Shown here in pieces: positions 1 to 15,100 of a stretch of 64,000 bases of DNA (within the stretch, counting starts at the first letter, position 1; each line of letters starts with the position of its first letter). The stretch is from Nymphaea colorata (Eukaryota; Streptophyta; Magnoliopsida; Nymphaeales; Nymphaeaceae): the NCBI RefSeq assembly GCF_008831285.2, contig NC_045146.1, forward strand, positions 5,094,972 to 5,158,971, in the 5' to 3' direction. The notes beneath the pieces are model-generated. The model was given only the letters and a program-made list of their open reading frames with translations. It was not told the DNA's origin and did not search any database. The translations under genes were made by a program, and so were the position numbers.

Positions 1-1452
1 GACCCCCTCCCCCTTCACTTTGATCTTAAATCCGACATTTTCTCAATGCTAAAAAACAAAATAAGGATTTTAAGTATGGATCTTAGATTTGACCTAAATT
101 CATTAGTTTGATGAACCAAGGATTTGACGGAGGATCTTCTGTCGCATCAACAGGATCATGCAATAGGTTGCAGGCACCAAGGTGTAAAAACTAACTCACA
201 TTTATTCACCACATTTATGCACCCCGAGCTGCCATGGCCATTCAGTATATGGTCAACAAGCTACAGCAGGATGGGATCGTTTCTGATCCACTTCCAGGCA
301 TAATTTGTGCAGCCATGGCGACAGGTCATGAGACAATAATACCCTAACTGACCTTTCAGCAAGATCTTCCCAAGGCCTGGTTCCAGATTCAAGTTACTAG
401 ACCAACCAAGCCTGATGCGGAGTTGTGATTCTTATCAAACTCAACTTCGTTTACACTTTAGCAATGCTGAATCAAATTTTACATGTTGCCGTTTTCAGCT
501 TTTAGAAGTGATCCAAGGAATTCTTCAGAATTCATTAATAACGATCCGACCTAATGTAGCTGATATCCAACTCAAACATGACACGTGAAGACACATCCAA
601 AGCAAGAAACCTATGTAGCTCATATTTGTAGCTTCAAACTCGAATTTCGATGCCTCTTCCCATGTACAGGAATAGGCGTTTTAATTGATCTTGGAATAAA
701 TTTGCTTATGGTGCTTCTCTAATATCATTTCAACAGTCGTAGGTGGATTGGTGGGAATCATCTAACTTTAATATGAATAATGCCCAGCTGCCGAGCAGCA
801 GAACTCAACGTTTTAAACTGAGGAATGGAGGAAAGGGGACCGACGCCTACTTTTTTTCAACAAACAGTAATTAAACCAATATCAGATCCTACTTAGTTCT
901 GCTTTTTCCAGATCTCAAGTGTGGTGACGAAAGCAGAATTCACTCCAAAAAAGATCGAGAAAACAAAGAATACTCCTGGACCATTGGAAAGTTTGTAGAC
1001 ATATTGTACTCTTGCGGCCATATGTCACTCTGAATTATAAAAACGCACCTTGTAAAACATATTGAGGTCAGGAAGAATTGAATACATTTAAAAATCTTCA
1101 GTGGCACTTTATTAATGAGCTTGACATAGTGCTTGAACAATAGACCCTAAGTAACACAGACTCTTCAATAATGTTGTTGTTGACTCAAGCGCTGGTGTGG
1201 CTCAGGGATGGGTGTGATTGGGTCCACCTTAGGCCCAACAGCAAACAAAAACGTTTTCTTTTTCGTTGAATCATTGATAAATGTTTTGAGAAATCCCACA
1301 CCTGCAGCCCATACCTGTGTGGCGTAGCATAGAGCTCCACAGATCAGGCTTTGATGTCAGTTCAGAAGTCATCATGGTGCAACTGCATAATGCCTTCTTA
1401 CTTTTACAGCATTATCAAAGGGTTCTAACTTCAACTTCTGACTTTTGCTCAG
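1..1452. other. non-coding sequence upstream of first exon (probable intron)
   Basis: No reading frame here looks like the NT-C2 domain expected at the N terminus of the gene that follows. The stretch ends in a pyrimidine-rich acceptor at 1441-1452, so it is probably intron of that gene. A frame at 1317-1523 is open but runs across the acceptor out of phase with the real exon. A 41-codon open stretch from 233 has no recognisable similarity. Confidence 0.5.
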
Positions 1453-4400
1453 GATACATCAGCAGCCAATGGAGCCATACAGTACAGCCCGTCTATGATA
1501 AACACTGCACCCCACATTGCTAACTGCGATAGCAATCTCAAAGTTTTTGGAAGATCTGGTGCCACCTCAGCATCATCGAGTTCAGAAAGCAGCTCAGGGC
1601 ATGAGTTCTTTAATGAATGCAAGCTCGGAAGTAATGGCCACAGCCCCGCAATAAATTGTCTACCATCTCCTGTCAGCAATACAAAGTTATCAGTGAGTGA
1701 GAACAGTGAAATGGCAGAACCTAGAGAGTCTGAAGATACAATCACAGAACAGTCTCTCAATTGGATTACAAACGAGATCAGACAAAGCTCAATATACACT
1801 TCTAAAGAGATTGATTTGAACCAAAAGTTGCAGTTAGCATTAAGCTCAATTGAAACACTCAAAGACCAAATTGCTGTAATGGGAAGGCAAGCAGAGGTGA
1901 CCGATCTCGAAGTTCAGACTCTAAGGAAACAGATTGTAAAGGAAAACAGAAAAGTCCAGGAATTCTCAAGGGAAATATGCAACATGAAAGAAGAGAGAGA
2001 TGCACTTGAGCAGGAATATGAAGAACTCAAGGGTTTATTGGCCACAAATAACAATGAAGCTACAAATGGATTGCAACACGATGACAATGATCCTAGCTGT
2101 ATCTTAGAAGAGGTCAAACAAGAACTGGCTTATGAGAGAGATCTTAATGCCAACCTCCGTTTGCAACTGAAGAAGACCCAAGACGCAAACTTTGAACTTA
2201 TTCTTGCAGTTCAAGATTTAGAAAATATGTTGGACCAGAAAGATGAGGAAATCACATGTGTCTGTATTTCAAGATGCAGCACACCACCAGCTGAAGAAAG
2301 CAGCTCAGAGCTTGAATCAAGAGATGAGTTGAAGGATCATCAAAATCAAAGCTTGCAGTTCCCAAAAAACATTGAAAACGAACAGGAAAAAGAGCAACCT
2401 GCATTGGAAGTACCAAGTAAAAAGCATGATGATACAGATGACATGTCTCCCTTCGAGCAAAGCATCTCAGGATTAAAAAGTCAAACGAAAGAATGCAAAA
2501 AAGATCGTGATATCCTGGAGATGCAAATGGGACAGCTAGCTCTTGATTACGAGATTCTGAAGCAAGAAAATCATGACTTGTTATATAAGCTTGAACAGTT
2601 CCAGATACAAGAGCAACTGAAAATGCAGCATGACACCTCTGTCTCAGCAACCATCATAAACGACCTAGAAATTCATGTGGACAACCTGGAGAAAGAACTT
2701 GCCCAGCAGCAAGAAACATTTGAGGCTGCACTAGCAGCAGTCTCTCATGTGAAAGTGGAGCAGGAGCAGAGAGCAATAAGAGCAGAAGACTTGTTAAGGA
2801 AGACAAGACAAAGCAATGCTGACACTGCTGAACGACTTGTAGAAGAATTCAGAAAGCTCTCCATGCAAATGTCTGTTGCATTTGAGACAAATGAAAAATT
2901 GGCAATGCAAGCAATGTCAGAATCTAGTGATCTATTACTCAAAAAGAACCATCTTGAGGAGCTCCTAACGAAATCTAGCAAAGAACTTCAACTGGTCAAA
3001 GATCAATATGAAGAGAAATTAGGGGAGCTTTCTGGCCAGCTGGATTCAGAAAAACGAGAGATAAATCAGCAACTGTTGGAAATTGAATGTTTGACTAGGG
3101 AAGTCAAGGAAGGGAAGGAGACTTCAGAGGTCACTAGTAATGCCCTCTCAGATGAAATCCTTTCACTTAAAGCAGATATTCAAATGCTCCAATCTGAAAA
3201 GAACACCCTTGTGCAGAAGATAGAAGAAAAAGAAAATATTATAGTTGAGATGGAGAAAATGAGAATCAAAATGAATGAGAATGACGCGATTTTACAAAGA
3301 GAAGAAGCAGAGAGAAAAATCCTCCAGGAGCAGGTTCTTCTGGCAAGAGAAGAAACCAAAGAATTGCTGGAAGAATTAAATGAAATGAGGCACCTGTTGG
3401 TTGAAAAAGAAGAAATGCTTTTAATCCTACGATCAGAAAAGGAAAAGATAACAGTAGAATATAATGGATTTAAGAGTGTCCTACTTGATGACGAAGTTGA
3501 GAAAGAGAATCTAAAGAAACAAGTATCTCAACTAAGAAACGATTTGAAGAAAAAGGAACAGACAATAACCACCATTGAAAAGAAAATCAAGGACAATAGC
3601 TCAAGAGTTGTAGCACCCACTGGAAATACAAAGGCAAGCCTGCGAAACAATAAATCCATCTCTGGTCAACAACGCATTAAAGAAGTCTTCAAATTGCAAG
3701 AGAAAATCAAACTTCTTGAGGTAAATAGTGTTCCATAAAGTTATCTGAAATCATTTTCTGGCTCTTTGAACACATACAACATTGTCAATCTGGTCGTGTT
3801 GATTTACAGGAAGAGGTAAAGATAAAGGAGATCACACTTGAGAACTCAAGGACCGAGTTTGCAGAGAAGGAGAGAGATCTAAATGCCAGGATTGAAGAAT
3901 TACATAAAAACACATCAAATCAAGCTCTGGATATTTCAGATAATTCTAAAGAGAACATACAGGTCAGTGATTGCAAGCCATTTACCTGCTGATATGTGTC
4001 CAATTTGCAGATCTATAAACCTTTGGGGTCCTATACACATTTCTCATAAACATGTTCTGTGTACAGAAACTAAGTAGTTGCCACAGGATCCTCAGATGCG
4101 TATTTAATTTGTTGTACTTGAAAATTTTGGAACTCCAGTTAATGCATGTTCGTAGGCCATTTATCTTGCTTTCATTGTCAACTACTGCATGCTAATGTAA
4201 TGATATATGCAATAAGGTGGCAACAGTAGGCTCAGTTGAGAACGTTCAAATAAATATTAAGTTTGAAAGATCCAATTACAACTCATCTTTCCCATGTGCC
4301 CAACAACAAAGAATAGCTTGTGTAAGTTTACTCCAAACACAACTGCAACCTAAGGCCATTAAATATCTGTATGCTGTTAGTCAGTGGAAGAAGAGAGAGA

Positions 4401-5993
4401 TAAGACAGCTGCTAAAGGGGTGGGCATTTCATTTTTGCTATTTTTCATTGTTTCAAGATGATAAAGCTGCCTTCTGGTACCCCATCCCCAAACCTCATCT
4501 GCACAAACACATTAAGGATACTATAACATAAGAAATATATGGCGATTTCCACTTCGGTTTTGCTATTTCCATTGTTTTCAAGATGATAAGGCTACTTTCC
4601 AGGGGCCTCTTTCCCAAGTCAGATTTGCACAAACACATTGAGGAAAGTGTATGATCAAAAAATATGATGACTTTTTCATCTACCTGTTCACAGTCTTGTA
4701 TCATTTTTCTTTCTACAATAATATTGCTTTAGTTATATATTCCTATCTGAAACAAAATGTCTGCATCAGCTGGAATCGAACTAAAAGGTTTCAACCTTAA
4801 TATTAGTCTGTAGATGAGAACAATTACTTTGTGAATTTTAAACCTAAGAACTAGAATTTTGCATCATTTGAATGCTTAAATCTAATCCTAATTTTCCCCA
4901 CTTTTGTGGCTCATGTGGAGGACTGGAGCCTGATCCCAATTTAACAGGCCAGCATCTTTTCCAGTTTTTTTTTCTCGGAATAGCGGAAGCCCAATGTGGC
5001 CATCGATGTAGGAAGACCTTGGTCTTTCTAAACTATGTAAATCCTTGTGTTCTTGTGTACTTGATTATTTTCTTCTTCTTAATCTTAAGAGTGTGATCAG
5101 GCATTGTTCTTAATGGCTTATAGCCTTTCCAATTTAGATCTCTCAATGATAAACTGACATAAACATCAGTATTTTGAAAACAAGTCTAAAAGATACATGG
5201 ATTACAGCTTAACGAATAACTATAATATTGCATATCAATCTCACATCTCTTGCACTGTCAATTGCTTCAGGAAAATGTCTTTGACACTGAAAGCAAAGAG
5301 AACAACGACAAGAGAAGAGATATTTCTGTCAAATCTGAAGAAGAGACAGTTGCACATTTTCAAGTAATTCATAATATCATATTTGTTAATTTTTAGCAGA
5401 ATATGCAGATATCACCACGTATGTTCTTCAATACTGTAACATAAAAAGGCACTTATTGTAAAATTGAATCAACTGACAGCATATCTACTTTCAACAGGAG
5501 TCACAGCATCAATATTACAGGTTGTCAGGTAAGTTGCATGAAAAAGAGAATATGGGCACCAACGAAAATGGCATGGTAATGAAGATGGAGACTCTTGCAG
5601 ACATGCTTGAACAAGCTGCCAAGGAACATGAAACAAAAAGGTAGACACTGTTTTGATAACCCTCAAAGTTCAATATTTGTCATAAGCAGCAGCCTACAAA
5701 CTCTAAGATCAGGCTATGCATATTTAATGATAAATATTGATTTCTGCAGCAGCATTGCAAGCCCATGGATTGAACAGGAAATCTTCACTCAATGCACATC
5801 TGACCAAGATGGCGTCACAAAATTGATAACTGAAATAGCACAATTGAAGAAGAAAAATGCATCAATGGAGGATGAGCTAAAGGACATGCAAGAACGGTAC
5901 TCAGACATAAGCCTCAAGTTTGCGGAAGTAGAAGGAGAAAGGCAACAACTTGTAATGACCATCCGTAATCTTAAAAATGCTAAAAAGAGTTAG
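1453..5993 (+). CDS. coiled-coil protein, NT-C2/'myosin heavy chain-related' family, 3' part
   Basis: The five exons I can phase are 1453-3720, 3810-3962, 5271-5363, 5498-5640 and 5750-5993 (stop TAG). They give about 966 residues, and the protein continues upstream of the window. A Ser-rich segment (exon start to about 1630) precedes an almost continuous Glu/Lys/Leu/Gln heptad coiled coil. Family hallmarks are DLNANLRLQL near 2130-2169 followed by a VQDLENML-type stretch, and a C terminus with MQERYSDISL and EVEGERQQLVM ending NAKKS. These match plant proteins with an N-terminal NT-C2 (EEIG1/EHBP1-type) membrane-binding domain and a long coiled coil, often labelled myosin-heavy-chain-related although there is no motor. 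The missing N terminus is inferred, not seen. A strong GTAAGT donor lies inside exon 4 at 5529, but using it breaks the phase with exon 5. The gene converges on SHOC1. Its biochemical role is not established; scaffolding or organelle/cytoskeleton tethering is a guess. Confidence 0.85.
4427..4672. repeat. diverged tandem duplication in intron
   Basis: Two adjacent blocks of about 120-125 bp (about 4427-4547 and 4548-4672) share ordered motifs: tttttgctattt, ttcaagatgataa and tgcacaaacacatt. They lie in the long intron between exons at 3962 and 5271. The copies have diverged substantially and carry no open frame of note. Confidence 0.5.
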
Positions 5994-6621
5994 CCCATTC
6001 ACAATGTGAAGGAATTATTTCAGGTATACATATGTACAAAAGGAAATGGGTTTTGTGTATAGAGGAGGCAGTTGCTTTGATCCAGGAGATGAAAGAAGAG
6101 CAGAAGAAGTGTAGCTTCTTTTATTGTAAATCATGCTTTAATGGTAAATTAAGTACATTCCTTCATGTTCTCAATTAGGAAGTATTGGTACTGTTTGGGA
6201 AAAGAAAACAAGCAAATATGGCTTGAGTTAAGGTTATGAAGAACAAGTAGGAGAGCTTTAAACGGAATAGCTTAATATGAAAGCCGCATGTTGCAAAAAG
6301 GACATGTCATGACCACATCAAAGAAAAAAAACCTAAAATCTAGCCTGCTGGTTATATTCACTTTTATTTTGTGCTTTGCAGTGACTATTCATGACCTATT
6401 CACCACCCAGCGTATCAAGTTTGCAGCCTGATCACTGTGTTGTCATTAAAAAACCATTTAAAACCAACAAACTGGAAATACAGAAGTTTCTTACCAATTA
6501 CAGTCCAAGTTCTGTCATGATCTCTTCCTCAAGCCTTGAACACCTTGTTCAATTAACTAACTTATTTGCTTTTCATTTCCATTCCTCATGAAAGACAAAC
6601 TCTGCAATATATTATCGGTAA

Positions 6622-9040
6622 CTATATAAATGAACAAAAAGATAAATTAATATCTTTAAACTGTTTACAAGGAGTTGGACATAGCATGCACCTGCTTACA
6701 TCTCTTGCCGTTAGGGTCCATGATGGTACTAATCAGCAGGTCAGTTTTTGTTCCCAGATGGATAATGTGCTAGTTTAAAAACCTTACGCCATTTTGGGTT
6801 GCTCACATTCTTCTCTTTGCTGCTGCTTCCCTGGTACCTATATGAATCAAGAATTGATGGACTCTTTCTTTTTAAACTTTGTTTTTTGCTCAGAGTTTTC
6901 CCTGAATGGTTTCCACCTATGAACTTATCATGCATTTTCATCTTCAGCTTGATTCTCTTAAGGAACTCACCAGTCCAAGGAGGCCCATGTTGCAAACCAG
7001 ATGATTTCAAGTAAGAATTGTCAATATAACCTGGCGAAGTTACCTCCTCTTGAAATTGTATATTTATGGAATCTCTCCTAGATTTCCATTTTTCAATGCC
7101 CTCCTGCAACATATCTTCTTCATCTTTTCTATAAAAACCTTCCATTTTTTCATTAGGATTTTGCCCACAGAATTCCTTGTTTAAACTATATTTTGAGTCC
7201 AGAAAAGAAGTCCAAATATCAGAATCAATGTCACTATCTGCAGATGCGAAACCAGCAAGTCTGGATTTGCCAAATAGAAGAGAACAATCACCATGTGTCG
7301 TTAAACTTTCAGTTCCCTTTCCAGCCCCTTCTGATTCCCATGTGGAAAATCGATTTTCTGGAGATGAAAGAAAGTTCTGTTTCAAGATGGGAAGCTTGAA
7401 ATCCCTTGGCTCCTGTTTTATAACTCCGTGACAACCCTCAGTCTGGTAAAAGCCATTCCATTTCATCTGCTTTGTCCCAGAAGCACCAGGCTCCAGCTGC
7501 AAGTCTGGATGTTGAATCTCACTTGATGGGAAAGAGAATGAGTCTGGACTATTAAAGCAAACTTTGTCAGGTTTTGACGTGAACTTTCTTGGAAGCCTAG
7601 AAGTACTATCACATTTCCTTTCTTGAACAAAATGCAGGGATTCATTAGTTGGAATGTCAAACAAGTGAGCATCTCTGTTGTACTTTTGCTTTTTCCGTGG
7701 TGATTGCATTTTAAGGTAGTTGCTGTCAGAATCAAAGGCAGAAGACACTGTTGATGAACACTCAGTCACCCCAGATGTTGACTCACCAAGATCCCCAAAT
7801 CTGCACAGAAAGCTGAACAGGAAAATGCTGTCTTCTGGAACATGATACTTCTGAACAGCTTGTAGTCTCTGCTCACATGACCACTCAAAAATTTCAGAGA
7901 TGGTGGCCTCACAGGACAGCAGCATATGAGCTGAAAGTGGATTTATGGATGGAAAACTTGCAAGAAATGATTCTGCAAGTGTCTCTGATTCAAGCATTGC
8001 AGGGCATTGGCATTTGTTCAACTTCAAGGCATACTTAATGCAGCTAAGGACTATCTTGTCTGTTAAGTCGGAGGATCCAGAAAAGAAGAGCTGTAGATGC
8101 ATGTCCAAACTAGCAGCGGCAGCATATAGGCCATCTGATGATTCCATAACAGCTGAAAGGAAACCAGCTTCTCCTTCAAAGATCTGGAATAGTTGAAACA
8201 TAGTTTGTCAAAACCCTTCTAGTTCCAATGCATAAGAAAAACAAAATGGCCGATTTTTTATCAGAAACAGAAAAAGTGCCACATGATCAAGTGTCTCGAA
8301 TTTTCCAAGCTGAAGGCCTGTGTATCTGTTTACATGTATTCACTGCATTTCTCTTGTTGACTTTAGGCAACCTTCGTTTAGCAATATCTTTAGCACAAGT
8401 GGCAGGACCTTATCTTCAGCACAAAGCATTCAGAAAGGTACAAGCAGAGGGCTGCTGGTTGGCTAATATGACTGACTTTTATAAATCATTTTTTCAGTAA
8501 AACTACGGTTCAAACAAGATGTTCATTCAGGTTGCTACAGGTCAAAGCAGGTTTGCTTTTTACTGGATTAAAACTCCAAGGTTATTCATAGCAAAGGAAG
8601 AGCAATGGTTTCAAAACCCAAAGCTGACATTGAATTGAACTTCGTATAGTGATTGATATTCACTTATTTACTTTCAAAGAATGTCATAGCATTCAAACAA
8701 GTGCATATGGGGATGCATTCATTATCTGAACAAAATTCTGCTCTGTCAACAAGATACTCTGCATACAGATCTGAAGCTTCTATTGTTAGAACTTTAATAG
8801 ATCTGGATATAACTATAGCATAATTTTTTATGAAAAAATTGCAAAAATTACTGAAATTGTTGGAACAAAGATGAAGATTGATGATGGTGTTTCACTGGAA
8901 AGTAGAACATATAGACATGAGAACAAAGGTCAAAATTGATGATGATGATTCACTAAAAAATCCAACCACAAACAGACAAATGATTGGATCTCTCGTTTAT
9001 CGTAGCATTACTATACCAGATAAAAAGTACATTTATAATG

Positions 9041-9124
<84 letters not shown>

Positions 9125-12100
9125 ATAACCACACCCACAACACCACCTATGTGATATATATATATCTAATATATATATATATATATATACATACACTTAT
9201 ACATATATGAACAAAGGCATAATATATTTACACATATTCCAACGGTAACTAGTTCTTAGATTCAGACACATGACATTCACTCTAGCTGACCAAGCCTGAT
9301 GCATACTCAGCTTCCGCTTTGATTATTCATGGTTGATCATGCTTGTTAACTGGTGCACCTCAAGTTAAAACAAACTTCTAATCTGTACTCTCAGTTATTA
9401 ACATTCAGCACATTTTTCTGCCCAGCTGCAGGGCGGCGTGGGGGGGAGGGGGTGGTGTGATGGATAAATCCCGTCTGAGAAAAGTATAAGAAAAGTAAGC
9501 TGCCATAGTTCATATTCTTGTTCCATCAAAAGTAGAAGCAGAACAAGTAGGCAAGTAGATAAAAGATACATATGAAGGAAATTATGTGTCAAAAGAAACA
9601 TGATTAATTCACCTCCTAGAAGAATAAAATGTCTAACCAGTATGCAGTCACTAAAACGGAAGCTAAGTGACATTAGAAGATTGGTTGCGATACTCTCCAC
9701 ACACAATGGCATGGAGGGAGGGATGACTTCAGGAAAACTCGACATGACTCTTTTAGCATCAAACCACAGTAGGCAAGTAGAAGAGCTAAAGATGAGGTCC
9801 ACTGGCAGATGCATCTCTCTTTCCACAACTTGAATTCCATCCTTCTCCATAGCAAGTATCTTCTGGTATGAGCTTCTTCTAGACATTAGCAACTCATGAC
9901 TGAACTTCTGTGTGTTTGTAATGACAACTATACTGGGAAATAAAGGGCTCGATGAATCAGTAAAGTCAGGGTCCCTTGGAAGTGGCACATTTGGATTATC
10001 TTGAAGAATAATTCCTGCCCCAACTTTAACAGTAAGCGCCACATTTGCTAATTTGTAATCCTCCTCCAAGGTGGGATCAAAATTTAGAAGATTGTCCAAC
10101 TCCTGATTATTGAGACCTACCATCTGAGGCAATGGTTGATAACTCTCCTCCTGGGACACAATGAGCACACAGAGACAAAAGTTTGCTTAGTAGAACGCCA
10201 TCAGCAGGATGAACAGTCAGGCATGACCATTCAATGAAATGAAAATCATCAACCAGGAAAGAGAAACATCAGCATAACCTATGTACAATTGTATTCTTTG
10301 ACAGTCAAAATTTGATCACGATACAGTAGCAGATAAAAATAGATCAACCAGCATCTGTAGTGCTTCAAAACTGTTACCATTGACAATTCAAGATGCTGGA
10401 AGATGTTGAAGCCTTCAGAAGTAACAGTGGAGACATCCAGATCCTCCAAATTTATTTTCAGGAAATGAACATGGTGCATTCCAATAGCCCGCTGAGAAAT
10501 GTTTGTCACACTAGAGAAGCCATACTGTCCTCCATACTCCAGAACAGTGCTGAACAAGTTGAATGGGAAGAAGGTAGAAAGATGCCTTACAATAGCAGCA
10601 AAGAAGGAAATGTTTATGATGAATGACAAAAAGTATAGGTGAGCAAAATCAGACTTATGACACAGTTAGCATCTTACATGGGCAAAAATGAACAGAAATC
10701 AATTATTTCCATGTAAGCAATCAAACAGATTTTTATACTATTGTAACATCAAAGGTCTAAAGCTTTTGCTTCTAGAACAAGTTCGTACATGTCCAAAAGA
10801 AATGAGTCTGTTTCTCTATCATTAAGCATGTAGACCAAAGAAAATTTAAATATCTCATCCATAGCATGCTGATAATATAGTAATCTTATTGCAACGTTAT
10901 CATGGGACTTTTCTTCATTAATAAAAAAAGTTTTCAACATGTTCACTTTTCCTCGTCTCCAATTGTGCACACCTTCTCAATTTCCAAAATTCAACAGAAA
11001 ACTACTCATGTAGTGAGCTTTTGGTTCATAGAGATTTAGCTGAAAATAGTACAACACAATGCCTTGATCACATGCCATTAGTCACTTTATTTTCCAATCT
11101 ATTTTGTAGGTGAGATAGCATATTGAAGTTCCTCGTGCTGTGGACTGTATAGGACACCAATTCCCCATGCAAGTGAAAATGAAGAATGGTAGGACTGAAA
11201 TCATAAATTATATGAAATAAATTTCATCAAGCCTACCTAAGAATAGATATGACAACCAAAAATTAGTGGCAAGTTCAATGCAGACAATTTATAACGTAGA
11301 AGAAGGCAACAGTTATCATCTGATACATGTGGCATGACATCGAATTCACATTACTCCGTTGCAGAAGTGCCAAGTCTAGCCAAGTGTCCAGTGGGATAGT
11401 TCCTAATGTTAAGTCATAAGTGTTTAAAGTCAGCAGCAAATTGCACTTGAAATATTAGATAATATTATGAAGAAATAGCAATACTTACTCTCTGGATATT
11501 ATCAGGCAATCCGTCTCCAACAAAACCTCATTGATGCATCCCACCACATCCACTTGGTAAGACAATGAACTTTTGAATCTTAGTTCTTGAAATGATATTC
11601 TCAGACCAGCCAGCTTCCTAGTCAAAGGCCACCAAAAAGCTCTTTCTGCCACAATCAGTATTTTACTACTTTGAGAAGGGCATGCCTGCAGTATTTCCTC
11701 AATGACAGATAAGGCAGGATGAAACTCAATTACATCTTTCTCTGCTTTATGATATGCATCTTCAACTAAGGATTTAAGACAGGCTAATCTGTTTCCTAAA
11801 CTTCTAAATCTCTGCAAAAAGTTTCTCATATAGAAATAGCATGTGTGGATGCCCAAGAAACACACATAATATGCCATCTGCTTCAGAGTATATAACACAA
11901 TCAAATGCATAACGCCTTCATCTTGACACGCCAAAGCTGATTCAGTTAAATTTGTAAGCAGCTTCATAAGCTTCTTCTTTCGAAGCCTGTGCACATCAGC
12001 ATCACCAGTTGTGCAGCTACTCTGCAACTCTTTCTCGTTTCCTAAGGTTGATATATAGCTTCCATAGATTTTGTTCACAATATTCAGGATAACATCAGAA

Positions 12101-15100
12101 AGGTGTATCACATGAGTCTCAAAATTCTTTTCATGAACAATCATGCCTGAAGAACTGCATGACTTACTGAAATTTGCAGAGGATGAAACCATGTGAATTC
12201 TTTCTTCAACGGTTTTGTTATGCACTCCATCTTGATAATTTTTTGTGGCAATTCCTTTTTGTGCATCACTTGCTAGTGTCGTAGATTCCAGCAACACAGA
12301 GACTTTTTCTGAGTTCTTGTGAGCAATGGTTTCACCATCTGGAAGCATTCCAATGCCCTCTTTTCTGGATAGTGGATTGGGGATGGTTTCACATGCTTCC
12401 TTTAATTGGTGCAATACTGACTTACTCAAAGAATTATCAAAAAGCATTATATTAATGAGCACATCATCCTTTAGAGACTCACTTGTAGATGGCATCTCAC
12501 AGGAAGTTATGATGTCTAATTTGTTTCTGCAGAGACAACAACCCAAATGACTGCATTCATTTTCTTGTGAAACATGCCAATCTAGATATATCTGATCACT
12601 TGCGGAAGAAAAACATAGCTTCATATCACAGAAAATGGCCTCAACAATTTTTGAGATTGATATTATGTCGTTATCTTCTAGAAGAGGAACTGGCAATGAC
12701 TTGATCATATCATCTGCCTGAGCTAGCTCAGGGGCAACAATAGCTTCATAGAAGCTTCCAATTGAGGACAAATCTGCTAATAGAGGCACTGAAAATTCAT
12801 TGTCAATAGGTACTATAGAGCTATCATAAAACATGATCAGGTCCATGCCAAATATATCAAGAACCCAAACCTCATCGAACACAAAGTTATGTACTGATGG
12901 TACATGAGAACTGTTCAATGTCTTTAAAAGCAAACAGGTATCAGATATAATCTCTGTATGTGACTCTATTCCTGATGGCTGAAGCTCCAAATCTAGAATG
13001 CGTAGATGTAGGGCACAAGCTGGAAGACTATCCAGTGTGCGAACATTGAAAGAGGATTGGTACACACAGTGGGCTTGCTCTAAACCATTGTCTTCCAAGA
13101 GGTGGAGTCTGATATCTGTAACAAGAAAATGAAATGCCTCTGCCATGGAATGACTACACACGAGTGGACCAATCTCACAGGCTTCAAAGAGAGATACTTT
13201 TGGCAAAAATAGTTGTTTTTCTTTCCTCTCGTAACCAGCAGCTTCACAAAAATGAAAACTTTTTTTGTCTTCAACATGATTGAGGTTCATGGCATCCACA
13301 AGATCAATTTGTCCAACAAGCTCCTTAAGATATGAGCTAGCAGCTCCAGATATACTATCAAAAGCATCCTGCAGAAGGAAAAGTATGGAATAAATTAATA
13401 TCCTATATCGACACAAAATTATCAGATAGTATAAATAATATCATATAAGCTAATATAAGCAATTCTAATAGAAAATTTCCTAGAGCACTAGCATGATAAC
13501 AGTAAGAGGAAAGTAAATTACATTTGAGTTGCACCTGGTAGCTCTTTGATAAAAGGAGCCTGAAACATATACTGGATTTAACTGCAAAAAGTATTAAACA
13601 AAATCGAGATTTAGCAAAAGGCCGGGGTCTACTCAATAGTGTGCTGCACCAATAAAACCAAACATGCCAGCTTCCGATCTTCCTTCAAGCGTTAGTAGCT
13701 TAAGCACAGCATAAATTTTCACTCTTCCAATGCAAGTAAACCAGCATTACATTAGTAGCTAGGTTTTAAAAAAGCTAGTGGAGACTAATTAGGACTAGTC
13801 AGTCCAAGTCAAATACATATATTCCCATATTTTCAGAATATTATCCATTTTCATATCTTAAGGCATGTCATTTTTTTCATTTTGTTCCTTCTATGTTTTC
13901 AAAATGTTCATCTATTTGTTTGCAAGAAAGATGTAAAATAAAACTATTTATCTCATAACTTATTCTTTCATTCGTTATATTTTTCAAACTTTAAATCATC
14001 CCAGCTTTCCCTGTATTTTCCTAAGAAAATCTCAAACGTTCAGAAGATTCCCAAAGTTTGTAAAGAAATTGCTGAGAACAATATTGGCATTATATATGTA
14101 TGTATGTATGCGTGTGTGTGTGTATGTAATCCTATGAAAGCCAAATTCATGCAACTTAGACTTGAATTGGTTAACAATAGAGTCATGCTTGAGCCAAACT
14201 TATATGATTGACCTTGAGTTACTTGACCTCTTGTGCAGGCTTATCATTATGATGACTCAGCAAAATCCTTAAAGTAATATCAGATAAAATTCCTAGATGT
14301 AAATTATATGTTCACTAACTTTCTATCTTGTCATCTTCAAACGCATTGTGCAACAATGCTTTCAATTTGCAAGCTGTATTCATTTCAGTTTGTGGCTTCC
14401 CAATGCTCACCCAGAAACAAGATTTAGCAAATGTAAACAGTGTTAATCCTTGACTACTTTCTAAATATGCCTGAAAGCAGATAACCAATGAATCGTGTCC
14501 TCAGAAGAGCATAAACCATTTATTTTGGCTTCTAAAAATAGCCTAAACTTAATTGAACCCTCAAAAATATTGACCAGTTCTTACCTAAGGTATCACTTAT
14601 GCCAGAAATGCTTCTGCCTTGAATGAATAGAAACATCACACTCAATAATAATCATGCCCATAATAAACAACAGAAATGGCAATAACATCGTAGAGTTGTG
14701 GAAGTTACAGCAAAGGGTGAGATCGTGTCACTTAATTTCTTCTAGAAAAATTTTGACAAATAACCATTAGTATGATGAAAAGTTGGTAATAAGGACAGGC
14801 ACTTCAGAAGAACGGTTAATAACTATAGAAACAGATATCCATTAAAACTTAACATACTTGAAAGGCATAGCCAGCGTACAAGTGATAAATGAAGTTTGCC
14901 ATATGTGAAACGCATAATCAGATTTCTCAGAGAACAATGTATACATTCTTATTGGTATATTTGGTGAACTTCTGACATGCTAAAGTAAATCAAAAGGTAG
15001 CAGAAGCAAGATGGGGACTCAACTGTAAACCTTCCAACGTGCAGATGATAAATGCAGTCTATAATAAGAAAAATAGCGTATAAACATTTTCAGCCTAGAA

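Noticed and set aside
233-430. Possible exon reading MAIQYMVNKLQQDGIVSD
   Set aside because: Stops interrupt it after 41 codons and nothing links it by phase to the exon at 1453.
5498-5640. Alternative donor GTAAGT at 5529 inside an exon of the first gene
   Set aside because: Strong match, but its use puts the last exon out of frame, whereas 5640/5750 joins cleanly and the intervening peptide looks coding.
8878-9210. Poly Tyr-Ile frames on both strands
   Set aside because: Direct translation of the TA microsatellite.
11485-13416. Plus-strand frame at 12326-12550 opposite SHOC1
   Set aside because: Shadow of the minus-strand coding exon.
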